Positions 1 to 11,075 are shown, counted from the stretch's first letter. The stretch: 64,000 nt of DNA from Heterodera schachtii (GCA_023374025.1 SIJG01000132.1:155453-219452), one strand, 5' to 3'. The notes: generated by a model from the letters alone, not told the origin. Numbers and translations: made by a program.

Positions 1-540
1 CGGAAAGGAGGCTTAGCACGGACAGGAGGATACAGTAGTTTCCTCTGTACAGTACTTTCTCAGAATCTTGGCAGGGCCAGGGGTTCCTATTAAACGGGAC
101 TTGAGTCCTTCTCTTGTCCCTCCCGACCGTTCTCGTCCATCTCGAAAACCCTGGTCCTCTAGTTCGAATTTTTTAATTTTTTTAAAATTCCGGGCTATAC
201 TTAGCACTACTACATAGGGAGATTACTTTGATTATCGATTGATTTTCTCCACTGAAAGCAGAGAGGATGGTGGGAGGGTCCGTGCCTATTGGGTGGTTGT
301 GGGTGGTGTGGTGGGAGGGCAGAGGGGTGGGGGATGCGTCGGGAAAGGTGGGTTCGGGAGGGTGGTTGGTGCGCGGGACGGTGTGGGGTCGGGATTTGGG
401 GGTGTTGGATGGGGGTTGCGCGAGATTTTGGGCCGTGGGGGTTAAATGCGCGGGAGTTTCGCCGCGCGGGATTGAACCCGAGAGTGTGGTTGGCAGGGCG
501 CGTTAACCAGTCGGCCACCCATGGAATGGGCGGGGTCATG
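1..540. other. Unassigned flank, G-rich in the middle
   Basis: No gene is recognised. Positions 240-430 are G-rich on the plus strand, with many short GGTGGG/GGGTGG runs that keep several frames open by composition alone. A tRNA-like module lies at about 465-521 on the minus strand and is listed separately. The stretch leads directly into the C-rich minisatellite that starts near 541. Confidence 0.4.
465..521 (-). repeat. tRNA-like module (SINE head or tRNA fossil)
   Basis: Read on the minus strand this gives GGTGGCCGACTGGTTAACGC (box-A-like) followed by CGGGTTCAATCCCG, a good T-arm with a box-B core. The two boxes are too close together for a complete tRNA, the anticodon stem does not pair convincingly, and the acceptor ends do not match. 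It is therefore better read as a tRNA-derived SINE head or a deleted tRNA copy than as a working gene. Confidence 0.35.
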
Positions 541-845
541 TTATTTTGCGTTAAATAGCGCGGACCCCTCGCCGCTGTTCCGCCGTCCGTCGGCGCGGAC
601 CCCCTCTTTTCCACGGGCCCCCTCTCCCTACTGCGCCGCGGGCCCCTCCCCACCATTCCGCCGTCAGTCGGCGCGGACCCCCTCTCTTCCGCGGCCCCCT
701 CTCTCTACTGCCGCGGACCTCCCCACCATTCTGTCGTCTGTCGGCGCGGACCCCCTCTCTCCACTGCCGCGGCCCCCTCCCCACCATTCCGTCGTCCGGG
801 CGGCGCGGACCCCCTCTGGTCATCGCCGCGGACCCCCTCTCACCG
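541..845. repeat. Irregular C-rich minisatellite
   Basis: Short irregular repeats built on GCGCGGACCCCCTCTC, CCACCATTCCGTCGTC and CCGCGGCCCCCTCTC recur five to six times with variable spacing. The long open frames through this block in several directions follow from the lack of stop codons in C-rich repeats and are not evidence of coding. It is directly followed by the 159-bp satellite. Confidence 0.8.
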
Positions 846-848
846 CCG

Positions 849-2960
849 TTCAGCTTAGGGGGTGGTGGAATTGACTGGCCTGTGAAAATTTGAAGTCAAT
901 CGGACAAAGGGTGCGCGAGTTTTGCTGCGCAAGTCTCGGGGGTGCGCGAGGGGGCGGGGCGTCGGGAAAACTCCGCTCAAAAGTGGTGCCTCAGGCGAAA
1001 TTCTTTCGACTTTCAGCTAAGGGGTGGTGGAATGATGGCCTGTGAAATTTGAAGTCAATCGGACAAGGGGTGCGCGAGTTTTGCTGCGCAAGTCTCGGGG
1101 TGCGCGAGGGGGCGGGGCGTCGGGAAAACTTCGCTCAAAATGGTGCCTGAGGCGAAATTCTTTCGCCGTTCAGCTTAGGGGGTGGTGGAATGATGGCCTG
1201 TGAAATTTGAAGTCAATCGGACAAGGGGTGCGCGAGTTTTGCTGCGCAGAGTCTCGGGGGTGCGCGAGGGGGCGGGGCGTCGGGAAAACTCCGCTCAAAA
1301 TGGTGCCTAGAGCGAAATTCTTTCGCCGTTCAGCTTAGGGGGTGGTGGAATGATGGCCTGTGAAAATTTGAAGTCAATCGGACAAGGGGTGCGCGAGTTT
1401 TGCTGCGCGAGTCTCGGGCTGGGCGAGGGGGCGGGGCGTCGGGAAAACTCCGCTCAAAATGGTGCCTGAGGCGAAATTCTTTCGCCGTTCAGCTTAGGGG
1501 GTGGTGGAATGATGGCCTGTGAAATTTGAAGTCAATCGGACAAGGGGTGCGCGAGTTTTGCTGCGCAAGTCTCGGGGGTGCGCGAGGGGGCGGGGCGTCG
1601 GGAAAACTTCGCTCAAAATGGTGCTAGAGGCGAAATTCTTTCGCCGTTCAGCTTAGGGGGTGGTGGAATGATGGCCTGTGAAATTTGAAGTCAATCGGAC
1701 AAGGGGTGCGCGAGTTTTGCTGCGCGAGTCTCGGGGTGCGCGAGGGGGCGGGGCGTCGGGAAAACTTCCGCTCCAAAGTGGTGCCTGAGGCGAAATTCTT
1801 TCGCCGTTCAGCTTAGGGGGTGGTGGAATGATGGACCTGTGAAATTTGAAGTCAATCGGACAAGGGGTGCGCGAGTTTGCTGCGCAAGTCTCGGGGGTGC
1901 GCGAGGGGGCGGGGCGTCGGGAAAACTTCGCTCAAAATGGTGCCTGAGGCGAAATTCTTTCGCCGTTCAGCTTAGGGGGTGGTGGAATGAATGCCTGTGA
2001 AATTTGAAGTCAATCGGACAAGGGGTGCGCGAGTTTTGCTGCGCAAGTCTCGGGGGTGCGCGAGGGGGCGGGGCGTCGGGAAAACTTCGCTCAAAATGGT
2101 GCCTGAGGCGAAATTCTTTCGCCGTTCAGCTTAGGGGGTGGTGGAATGATGGCCTGTAAAATTTGAAGTCAATCGGACAAGGGGTGCGCGAGTTTTGCTG
2201 CGCGAGTCTCGGGGGTGCGCGAGGGGCGGGGCGTCGGGAAAACTCGCTCAAAAGTGGTGCCTAGAGACGAAATTCTTTCGCCGTTCAGCTTAGGGGTGGT
2301 GGAATGATGGTCTGTAAATTTGAAGTCAATCGGACAAGGGGTGCGCGAGTTTTGCTGCGCAAGTCTCGGGGGTGCGCGAGGGGGCGGGGCGTCGGGAAAC
2401 TCCGCTCAAAAGGGTGCCTGAGGCGAAATTCTTTCGCCTTCAGCTTAGGGAGGTGGTGGAATGATGCCCTGTGAAATTGAAGTCAATCGGACAAGGGGTG
2501 CGCGAGGTTTTGCTGCGCAAGTCTTGGGGTGCGCGAGGGGGAGGGGCGCGAGTCTCGGGGTGCGCGAGGGGGCGGGGACGTCGGGAAACTTCGCTCAAAA
2601 TGGTGCCTGAGGCGAAATTCTTTCGCCGTTCGGCATTGGGGGTTGTTGATTGACGGCCTGTGAAATTTGAAGTCATCGGACAAGGGGTGCGCGAGTTTTG
2701 CTGCGCGAGTCTCGGGGTGCGCGAGGGGGCGGGGCGTCGGGAAAACTTCGCTCAAAATGGTGCCTCAGGCGAAATTGTTTCGCCGTTCGGCATTGGGGGT
2801 GGTGGAATGATGGCCTGTGAAATTTGAAGTCAATCGGACGAGGGGTGCGCGAGTTTTGGTGCGCGAGTCTCGGGGGTGCGCGAGGGGGCGGGGCGTCGGG
2901 AAAACTCCGCTCAAAATGGTGCCTGAGGCGAAATTCTTTCGCTGTTAGCTTAGGGGGTGG
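849..2960. repeat. GC-rich tandem satellite, about 159-bp unit, 13 units
   Basis: The landmark TTCAGCTTAGGG recurs at about 849, 1012, 1169, 1329, 1488, 1647, 1807, 1966, 2125, 2284 and 2439. A variant TTCGGCATTGGG follows near 2629 and 2786, and a final diverged copy near 2944. Most spacings are 157-160 bp. The 2439-2629 unit is about 190 bp because an internal GCGCGAGTCTCGGGG segment is duplicated. Each unit holds GTGGTGGAATGATGGCCTGT, a GC-rich core and CGAAATTCTTTCGCC. Units differ mainly by single-base changes, so the array is recently homogenised. Its GC content is far above the surrounding genome. Confidence 0.93.
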
Positions 2961-3259
2961 TGAATAGACGATCCAATGTGCCGTCTGAACTTCTTCAACA
3001 ATTCAAATGCCCCCCCTCCTCTGTTCTCATTTCACTCTGCATAGCGACGCGTACCCCCCCCCCCCCCCCCCTCATCCGTTAGATTCTTATCTATCATTCA
3101 TCAGCAACGGCCCGTCTCCACCAACCCATCATTTTCATTTCCATTTCTCCACTTTATATTGATTGTTTGTCCGTTTTATTTATTTGTTCCGTCCAATATT
3201 TTGTATTTGTGCATTTATTTTGTTTATTTTAACTTACTAACAAATTAATTAATTAATCT
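2961..3259. other. Satellite-to-minisatellite junction with poly-C run
   Basis: A transition segment with a run of about 18 C residues near 3053-3072, then T-rich DNA with TTTATTTATTTG-type simple sequence. No gene signal is visible. Confidence 0.5.
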
Positions 3260-4110
3260 AACCAAGAAAACAAAAGAAAAGCCAAGCAAAAAAACGAAAA
3301 GCCATGGAAAAGAACTTTAAAGCTAAGAAAAGAAAACCCCGCGAATTTTAAAAAGAAATGAAAAACGAAAAGCCTTAAAAAAAAGAACTTTTAAAGCTAA
3401 GAAAATAAAAGCCCGCGAATTTTAAAAAGAAAAGAAAAGGAAAAGCCATTTAAAATAAAAATAAATTTTAAGCTAAGAAAAGAAAACCCCGCGAGTTTTA
3501 AAAAGAAATGAAAAGAAAAGCCCTGAAAAACAAAAACGAAATTTTAGCTAAGAAAAGAAAAGCCTGCGAGTTTTAAAAAGAAAACAAAAAGCCATTACAA
3601 ACAAAAAGAAATTTTAAAGAAAATAAAAGCTGCGAATTTTAAAATGAAAAGAAAAGGAAAAGCCATTTAAATAAAAATAAATTTATAGCTAAAAAAGAAA
3701 ACCCCGTTAGTTTTAAAAAGAAATGAAAAGAAAAGCCCTTAAAAAAAAAATTTAGCTAAGAAAAGAAAAGCCTGCGAGTTTTAAAAAGAAAACAAAAAGT
3801 CATTACAAACAAAAAGAAATTTTAAAGAAAGTAAAAGCCCGGAATTTTAAAAAGAAAAGAAAAGGAAAAGCCATTTAAAATAAAAATAAATTTTAAAGCT
3901 AAGAAAAGAAAAGCCGGCGAGTTTTGAAAAGAAAAAGAAACGAAAGCCATTTAAAATAAAATAAATTTTAAAGAAAAGAAAAGCCCGCTAATTTTAAAAG
4001 AAAAGAAAAGGAAAAGCCCGCGAGTTTTGAAAAGAAAAGAAACGAAAAGCCATGAAAAAGAAAAAGAGATTTAAAGCTAAGAAAAGAAAAGCAGCGCAAG
4101 TTTTAAAATT
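3260..4110. repeat. A-rich minisatellite
   Basis: Imperfect tandem units of roughly 65-80 bp carry GAAAAGCCATTTAAAATAAA, then TTTTAAAGCTAAGAAAAGAA, then CCCGCGAGTTTTAAAAAG. About ten to twelve units are recognisable and the array ends near 4110. A lysine-rich open frame near 4052-4273 is a by-product of AAA/AAG codons in the repeat and is not called as a gene. Confidence 0.85.
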
Positions 4111-4299
4111 AAAATGCCAATTCAAATTGTGTCACAAAATTTTTTTTATTCCATCCTATTTTTTAGCGAAAAAATTTAAATTGTGCTTTTTTGTTATGTC
4201 GCATCAACTGCCAACTGTTTTTGGGCAAATGCCACCCTTTGGCCAAGTAATAATAATAATAATATTAAAATAAAAAACTAATATTTTATTATTTTAAAG

Positions 4300-5101
4300 G
4301 TTGCGCAGTTGGTACAACCAATGCTCATCAACGCGTCCCGCCAGCAATTGGCGGTGCTTCCTTGTTTTTTTTTTGTTTTTTTAATTTCCATTTGTAATTT
4401 CAGGAACCTTTCTGCGCGGATGGCACGCACAAAATTCAATTCTTGAATGAATGCGTTGCTGCGTTGGGTCAGCCATTGCCGTATGTTTAATATTACAAAT
4501 CAATATTAAATTGTGGGCATTTTTTTAGTCCGCTGTGCCTCAAGGTCGTTTCGATCGACCATCGTCCTGCGCAGCAGACGCCAGCTGGGCCACTTGCCGT
4601 GACCAACTGTGTGCTGCGCACGGGTGACGGCCAACGCGTTGAAGCCTCGGGATGGCAGGCGCATGCGGGTACACTGGCGGCTTTGTGTGTTGGCAGCGCA
4701 TATTGGTTCACCAACTGCGTAGCCCGTGCCGGGTACCAGCGACTGGGTTGCTGGTACCGCATTGGGGTTGGAGGCCCCAACGCACTGGTGATGCCGCACG
4801 TGTTCACACCGGTAAGTTTTTTTTTTTTTTTTATTTAACAATAATAAAATCTTATAGCCAATTCCGAGTGCGCAAACGATGCCGCCTGTTCAGATGGGGG
4901 AGGGGGTATCGGAGGTAATGGGCGAATAAAATAATAATAAATAAATAAATAAATGCATTTCAGGTCACTGTGCCTGTCAATGTGCAGCTTGTACCACCAG
5001 AGTCACGCGGCACTGATGCTGGGGGCATCGACAACAACAACAATGTGAACAACGAATTTTATAGAAAAAGAAAAAATTATTTCTGCATGACCAATAAATA
5101 A
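4300..5101 (+). CDS. OB-fold-like (possibly RPA-type ssDNA-binding) protein of a Polinton-like element
   Basis: An intron-rich model fits 4404-4480, 4529-4811, 4858-4914 and 4964-5101, with GT..AG introns of 46-49 bp; an upstream exon at 4300-4363 is possible but its phase is uncertain. Phases are compatible from 4404 to the TAA at 5099-5101. The 94-codon third exon has alternating hydrophobic strands with NCVLRTGDGQRVEASGW followed by VGSAYWFTNCVARAG. This resembles an RPA-type OB fold, in which a hairpin strand precedes a 'vgk.Y.isnc..r' strand. The tail is Asn-rich. Being immediately upstream of RING and polymerase genes suggests a role in element replication. The OB-fold call is inference from pattern; the start codon is not identified. 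Confidence 0.4.
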
Positions 5102-5114
5102 TTCATGAATTTAG

Positions 5115-5474
5115 GCCAATGAAGTCGTGGAGCCGCAGTTGTGCCAGACCTCACCTGAGCGACTGCCACAGCGACGTGCTGCGCAACGGGTTGGTTTGCG
5201 GGTCCGATTCGATTTGTCCCCAGAAGTAGAAGAAATTCCGAGAGGGGAAAGACAACGACCTTATCCCGCACGTAAAATACGTGTGCTGCCCAATTTTGAC
5301 ATTTCTCCTACTCACATTGAAAAATCCCTTGACTGCCCAATTTGCATGTGCTCCTTTGTGATTGGGGAGGGGGCCACTTCTCTCCATTGCTTTCACATTT
5401 TTCATACTTCTTGTATTGTCCCCTGGCTGAGAATCAGCCGTAGGTGTCCCGTTTGTAAATTTGATTTGCCTTGA
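5115..5474 (+). CDS. RING-H2 zinc-finger protein
   Basis: The frame is open from a plausible 3' splice site (TTTAG before 5115) to TGA at 5472-5474. Near the C-terminus it has a canonical RING-H2 finger: CPIC, 14 residues, C-x-H-x2-H-x2-C (LHCFHIFHTSC), 10 residues, CPVC. RING-H2 domains bind two zinc ions and usually recruit an E2 enzyme, so an E3 ubiquitin-ligase role is expected from the family. There is no in-frame ATG at the front, so the N-terminus probably lies in an unassigned upstream exon. It sits between the OB-fold-like gene and the polymerase, in the same orientation. Whether it belongs to the mobile element or was captured is open. Confidence 0.65.
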   Translation, partial: ANEVVEPQLCQTSPERLPQRRAAQRVGLRVRFDLSPEVEEIPRGERQRPYPARKIRVLPNFDISPTHIEKSLDCPICMCSFVIGEGATSLHCFHIFHTSCIVPWLRISRRCPVCKFDLP

Positions 5475-5761
5475 ATAAATTTTGATTTTAATTTAAAAGG
5501 CCGGGAGACCGATTGAAGAATGCTTTGTGATTGAGCGGACGACTGCAATGCGCAACGTGCCACGGAACACACGAGGCGAGATTTGTGAGCTGCGGTTTCT
5601 GCCGTTGGAGGATGCCGAGCGGCCTGATCTTTTGATGGAGGCGCTAATCCAGCATCTGCTGGATCGTGTGCTCGAGGGTCATCCACGCCCGTCGCTGGTT
5701 GGCCTTCAAATCCACCCGCCGGGCTTCGATCGCCCGTATGTCATCCGCCTTCGCCCACCCG

Positions 5762-5985
5762 GGCCCGTACCAAAAGAACGAGGTAAGGGTAAAGTTACCC
5801 TCAGCTGCGGGTAAACCTACCCGTTACCCGTACCAAAAGAGCAACCCGCAGCTGGGGGTTAGTTTACCCGGTAAACTAACCCTCAGCTGCGGGTAACTTT
5901 TAACCCGCACTAAAAGAAGCGAGTAACTGGTAAGGTTACCCTCAGCTGCGGGTAAGATTCTTACCCTGGGTAGGGCCAGGGTAAG
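5762..5985. repeat. Left subterminal array of the Harbinger element
   Basis: Repeated short motifs CTCAGCTGCGGGTAA, GGTAAACTAACCC and GTTACCCGTACCAAAAGA alternate in both orientations, so that the array is itself palindromic around CAGCTG. Part of the outer TIR (CCGTACCAAAAGAGCAAC) recurs inside it near 5827, suggesting that the terminal repeat was duplicated inward. Confidence 0.8.
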
Positions 5986-6546
5986 CATGTGACCATGTTT
6001 TTTAAAAAAATTATAAAAAATCAAAAAAGATGATATTAAAAAAATTTCTTTTGTTAACTTGTACTATAAACTCTGCTCTATTAAATGATAGAAATTTCAT
6101 TAAAATTTTATTATGTTACATGGACTTTTGACTCCCACAAAACAATCATTTTTTTTTGCTTTTATTATGAATAAATTGCAACAAAATTATTTGTTTTGTG
6201 GATTTGTTGCTGCTAATTTTCCACAATTCTTTTTATTGCTTCACACATATGTCACAGCCCATCGTTCTTTGTGGTGTGATGATAGTGGGGGGGGGGGGGT
6301 GGCCAACAACTCGCTCTTCTCCACCACCACATCGCCGTCGCCCGCGGCAGCAGCAGCAGGGGCTGTTGAATTAATAATAAAAATATGATCCGCCGTTTTG
6401 TTGTTGATGATCTGCTGCTGACTGCTGCCGCGCCACGTTGTTGTTGCTTTAACCCATGATATGAGCGTAAATAACCAAACATTTTCCATTCATTTATGAT
6501 TGTCCCCAATCATAATCCATTCCTCCTAAGCCTAAGTTAGCCTTAA

Positions 6547-7446
6547 ATGTCCCTGTTTAACAAACAACAAGGCGCCGAAATCGCAAAAGCGGTTGAAGAA
6601 AATTATGGTGATTTTTTCCCTGACAACAAAACGGCAAATGCCGTTCAACGTTCCCGAAATGCTTGGCAACAATTAGCTAATGATCTCAATTCCCGACACT
6701 CCGGAGCAAATTTTAGCTGGACACAAGTTCGAGACAAGTACAAAAACCTCAAAAAGGACGTAAAAAGGCAATTTGTTGATGAAAAAAAGTTAAGCTCTTT
6801 CCAGCAGACAGTGGTGGAAGTCAAAAGAAAAGAAAAGTATTATTAGGTATAAGAGCGGAACTGGTGGAGGCCCATCTTTCAGCGAGACTCAAGACCCAAA
6901 TGAAAAAGCTACGAAAGAAGCCATCATTGCAACTTTTGGCAGTAGTGCTTCATTCCGCGGAATTCCCAGCGGTACATCCACTAATTTGTTCGGTGGTCCA
7001 CCCACGATCAAAGAAACTGAAACCTCCGCAGAAGACATCGAAGTCAAGGAGATTTGGAAGAGAAAGGTTTCCTTCCCAGTTCTACAAATTTTTGAAAAAA
7101 TGCCATTAAAGGCTGCAACGCCATCGCGTCGGACACAGGCTTCCCCTTCAGGTGCCTTTTCTCTGAGTGAACTCCAGCGAGAAGTTCTCACTCTCGAACT
7201 CGAGAATCAAAGGAAAATGTCCCCGATATTGGACAAAGTAATTAGTTTTTATGCGCCAAAAACGCATTCAAATAAAAGGTGGCAGAATTCATTGATCGTG
7301 CGTCGCCACTTGTCGATCAAATGCGCGGGCATTTTGATCAGCAGCAGCAACATCCTGCGGAAAAGCATGGCGAAGGGGAATTTGAGTTTGAAAATGAGGA
7401 AGAGTTTATCATTGACGAAGGTGCGAAAAAATATCGCCAATTGAAA
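6547..7446 (+). CDS. Myb/SANT-like (MADF-type) DNA-binding protein of the Harbinger element
   Basis: The first 90 codons (6547-6846) form a trihelical Myb/SANT-like domain with the spaced tryptophans expected (AWQQLANDLN, FSWTQVRDKYKNLKKDV). In Harbinger elements this second protein binds the subterminal DNA and helps the transposase enter the nucleus and act. After residue 95 the frame shifts: a Gly/Ser-rich continuation (YKSGTGGGPSFSETQ) is open in another frame from about 6843, and a Glu-rich end (EFEFENEEEFIIDEGAKKYR) is open near 7278-7446 in a third. Either unrecognised short introns or two small indels separate the blocks. No clean splice solution was found, so this gene may be damaged although the transposase is not. 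Confidence 0.7.
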
Positions 7447-7583
7447 TAAGATTGACAGATGACTAATCATCTCTAAATTTTTATGTTCATATTGAGCATA
7501 AATGGACTGATCATCACTGAATTTTATGTTCATATTGATCATTACAGTATATTTTAAAAATATATTTTTAACATTTTTTAAAA

Positions 7584-8952
7584 ATGTTTTATCTTATAAT
7601 TCTATTTTGGATGGCTCGTTTTCTTAATGTTGGCGAAACTTCGCATAAAAAAAAGGAATACGTGGACCCTGAAAGGCTTCTCGGTTGTGATGAAACTGAT
7701 TTGGTCAAGCGTTTCCGGTTTAACAAGCATGGAATTGACTTTATTTGTCAGCTTGTTGGCGATGATTTGAAAAGACAGGATAATCGTGGCTCACCTATTC
7801 CTGTTGAGCTACAGGTGCCAAAAAATAAATGCTGAAAAAAATAACATTTTTGAGGTGTTGGTGACCTTGAGATATTTGGCTGCGGGTGTTTTTCAAATCG
7901 ATGTTGGTGATCGATTTAAAATCAGCCAGCAAAGTGCATCCAACATTATTCAACGCGTGACTGATTCAATCGCTTCAAAAGCCGGAGATTTCATAAAATT
8001 TCCATCAGAACAGCGCGACCTAGCTTTGATCAAAAATGGTTTCTATGAAGCCTCAAGCTTTCCTACGGTTTCCGGTGCGATTGATTGCACTCATATAAGA
8101 ATTATGGTTTGTTTAAATTGTTTATGTACTTAACAAGTGATCGTATGCAGGGTGTTTTGAAGAAAGAGGAGGAAGCGGCTTATGTAAATCGTAAGAATTT
8201 TCACTCACTGAACGTACAAGCGGTCGTAGATTCATACTACCGTTTTCTACACATTGACTGCTCGTGGCCTGGTTCGAGCCATGATTCATTTATTTTGAGG
8301 TTAAAAACATATGTGAAAATAATTATGCCAATCATTAAGACAAAGCCAAGTCTGGGATTTCTTTGAGAATAATGACAGAGGGCTTTTAAACAATTCTGTG
8401 ATTTTGGGAGATTCTGGTTATCCGTTAAGGTATAATAAGCTATATAAATTTATTTTAAACTAATATTCATACAGGGACTGGCTAATGGTTCCATACTTAC
8501 GGCCAAACAATGATGCACAAATCAGGCACATATTTTCTGATATATTAATTAAAATTATGATTAGGTTTAATCAAGCTCACTCGAGAGCAAGAGTAAAAGT
8601 TGAGCAGACATTTGGTCAATTGAAACGTCGTTTCAACACGAATATGATCGGATACCGAATTGCTCTTAAACGAATTCCTAATTGCATAATTTCGTCATGT
8701 GTATTGCACAACATTGCCAAAGAATTGAAAATCCCCGAAATTTACGATGAATTAGAACAAAACGCAGCCACAGATGATCAACCGGATGCGGAAATCGAAC
8801 CAGATAACCTAAATGAAGCTGCTGATGAGGAAATGCTTGAAAATGTTGCTGCTGCTGCTGATGCCGTAGTAAATAATGCCGTTACAGAGCGTGCAAAGAA
8901 ATTGGCTGGCATTAGAAAAAGAAACGAAATCACTCAAAATCGTTTCAGTTGA
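7584..8952 (+). CDS. PIF/Harbinger (HARBI1-like) DDE transposase
   Basis: Five exons fit with matching phases: 7584-7814, 7855-8106, 8151-8299, 8340-8429 and 8475-8952. The four introns are 40-45 bp, all GT..AG. Together they give 1200 nt, a 399-residue protein with no internal stop. The DDE triad can be placed at Asp154 (GAIDCTHI), Asp235 (ILGDSGYPL) and Glu284 ([16 protein letters not shown]). A helix-turn-helix-like segment ([17 protein letters not shown]) precedes the catalytic core, as in the family. Residues [10 protein letters not shown] between the first two acids are also typical. The C-terminus is acidic and Ala-rich. The start could instead be Met10 (7611). It would cut at the element ends; with TIRs and target duplication intact this is a credible active transposase. 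Confidence 0.92.
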
Positions 8953-9065
8953 TCGAAGGTTGATCAAATAATGACATTAATTGTCAAAAATTCAGCATTT
9001 ATAATAATGTCATAATTATAAAGGCTATGCCCTTTAATTATGAATGTTTTATTTATTGGAAATGA

Positions 9066-9253
9066 TTCAAATTATTACCCTCACTAAAAGAACCGAGTAA
9101 CTGATAACTTTACCCGCAGCTGCGGGTAAATCAATGAGTACCGGGTAAAATTCATTTAGTACGGGTTAACCCGCAGCTGCGGGTAGGTTTACCGGGTAAA
9201 GTTACCCGGGTAAGTTTACCCGGTAAAACTACCTCGTTCTTTTGGTACGGGCC
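9066..9253. repeat. Right subterminal array of the Harbinger element
   Basis: Repeats of CCCGCAGCTGCGGGTA, TTTACCCGGTAAA and AGTACGGGTTAACCCG run up to the right TIR. They are the same motif set as at the left end. The block starts with CTCACTAAAAGAACCGAGTA, a diverged copy of the TIR itself. Confidence 0.8.
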
Positions 9254-11075
9254 CCGAGCAGAACAACGCTGCAACACTGGCGGCAGCGATTGAGCGACTA
9301 AACGAACAGTCGGCAGCGGGCATTGATTTGTTGGCGGGACGGACGATTGCCAAAGTGTTGGCTGTGTGGCCCCTTGAAACCATTCGTGCGGACCCACAGA
9401 GCGGAGGTGAGCAGTCCATTATTGAATGCTCAGTTGCAATAATAAAAAACGCAGGTGCATGCGACCAAGCCGCGGAACATCATGTCACCCATAAAGTCCA
9501 GTCGCTGATCCGCGTCATCAACCCTGACGACCGGCTATGCCTGGCGCGCGCCATCCTTTTGGGGCTGCGTGACAGAGAGACGAGAATGGTCGGTGGCGGT
9601 GGCCGTGCAGCACTTTCTGCGTACGCCGATCGTCAAGACCAACACGGCCCAGCAGCTGTTGATTTGCTGACACGTGCGCACATTGCCGACGACAAACACA
9701 TGTACACACTGGAGGACGTGGCGCGACTTCAGCGGTATCTCAACAATCAGCATGGTGTGGGACATGTCCGGCTAGTGGTGCTCGAAAAGGAGATGGAGTA
9801 TCGGATTGTGTACAAAGGACAGGGGTGAATAGAATTTTGTTTTTGTGTTTTGTAATAACTAATTAATTAAACTTGAAGGCTAGCAGCACGTTTCAATTTG
9901 TGTTTGTTGCTGGAGAATGGGCACTACAACTACATTGGGCGTGTCGAACAACTCTTCAAAGTGCCAAATTATTGTTTCGACTGTGAACGGCGAGCCGATG
10001 CCCGATATCATGCATCATGGTGTAAGGTTGTCTGCCGCCTTTGTCTACGCTTTGGGCCGAACTATCCGTGCCAATCGGAACAGGTAGCAGCTGCTTTGAT
10101 GAAATAAATTAACAATAAAAAAATGAAGCTTCCGGACGGCGCAAGCACTGCCAAACGTTGCGATTCGTGCCAGTTCATCTTCCCCAACGATGACTGCTAT
10201 GCATTTCATTTGGCGAACACGGCACCAGAGTCAATGGATGACCGAGGACACCGACAACGTCAGCCAATCTGTCAATGGCGCCGAGTGTGTCGTGGTTGCG
10301 GACGAATCGCCTACGTTGGCAAACATCAATGCCCTTGCGAACTGCCTGCCGACGACGGGAACTGTCGGCGTTGTGATGGGCCTCACATTTCCGATGAACC
10401 TTGCTTCATTCAGCCCATTGACAACAGCATTTCTCGACAAAAACGCTCGGTTGCCATCGATGTTGACAACAGTGATAATGATAATGATGATGATGATGAC
10501 GACAACGATGGTGATGAATGGCCACTCCGACTGTGCTTCTTTGACGCAGAGACATCACAGGATAGCCCGCTCCAGCTGAACAACCGACTGGTGCAGAAGC
10601 ATGTGCCGCTTCTGATCGTCGCCGAAGTCATCTGCGAACGTTGTCTTCAGGCTGGTATCAGTGTCAACGACGGGCTTGGAAGAAGAGCCACTGGATGCGT
10701 CTGCATGACAGGGATGGTGAGGGGACAACAGTTGCGCCAGTGGTCATCACCACCGTTTGCCAACGCACCGGGAGAGAACAGCATTTCGCCTGTTGGAGCA
10801 CCAACCTTCAACCAACGTCGCTTCTTCTTCCATTCGTTTGACAACGGTGGCGCCGACCCAGTGGACCAGTTTCTGGATTTTCTGATGCATCACGGACCAA
10901 AGAAGGCACATACGCTGTGCATTGCTCATAACGGCGGCAAGTACGACTTTCATCTCGTACTAGAAGCACTTCATCGCCGAAATCTGCCACCAAAGCGCCT
11001 GTGCACCACCGGTCTCAAGATATACTCCATGCGTTTGGGGGGCTTCAATCAGCGACGCATCACATTCAAAGACTC

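Larger units (their letters stand above)
5762..9253 (+). mobile_element. PIF/Harbinger DNA transposon, apparently complete
   Basis: Terminal inverted repeats begin GGCCCGTACCAAAAGAACGA at 5762 and end with the reverse complement at 9253. The flanking 3-bp target duplication is CCG (5759-5761 and 9254-9256), which fits the 3-bp duplications typical of PIF/Harbinger. The element carries the two standard genes in the same orientation: a Myb/SANT-like DNA-binding protein and a DDE transposase. It has landed inside the Polinton-like polymerase gene, and removal of the element plus one CCG would leave that frame open. Long palindromic tandem arrays lie inside both ends. Matching ends, a clean target duplication and an open transposase all suggest a young insertion. 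Confidence 0.93.

Noticed and set aside
465..521. Functional tRNA gene
   Set aside because: Boxes A and B are too close, and acceptor and anticodon stems do not pair.
210..870. Overlapping 70-150-codon frames on both strands
   Set aside because: Caused by G- and C-rich repeats with few stop codons.
3260..4273. Lysine-rich protein gene in the A-rich minisatellite
   Set aside because: Stops occur once per repeat unit in all frames except a short stretch at the end; composition explains it.
5127..5474. Joining the RING exon to the following polymerase exon at 5500
   Set aside because: The only donor-like sites near the RING end either remove the last zinc-binding Cys or lead to a stop, so they are kept as separate genes.
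10460..10515. GATGAT/ACGAC simple sequence as a separate microsatellite feature
   Set aside because: It is in frame within the polymerase and encodes an acidic linker before the exonuclease motif.
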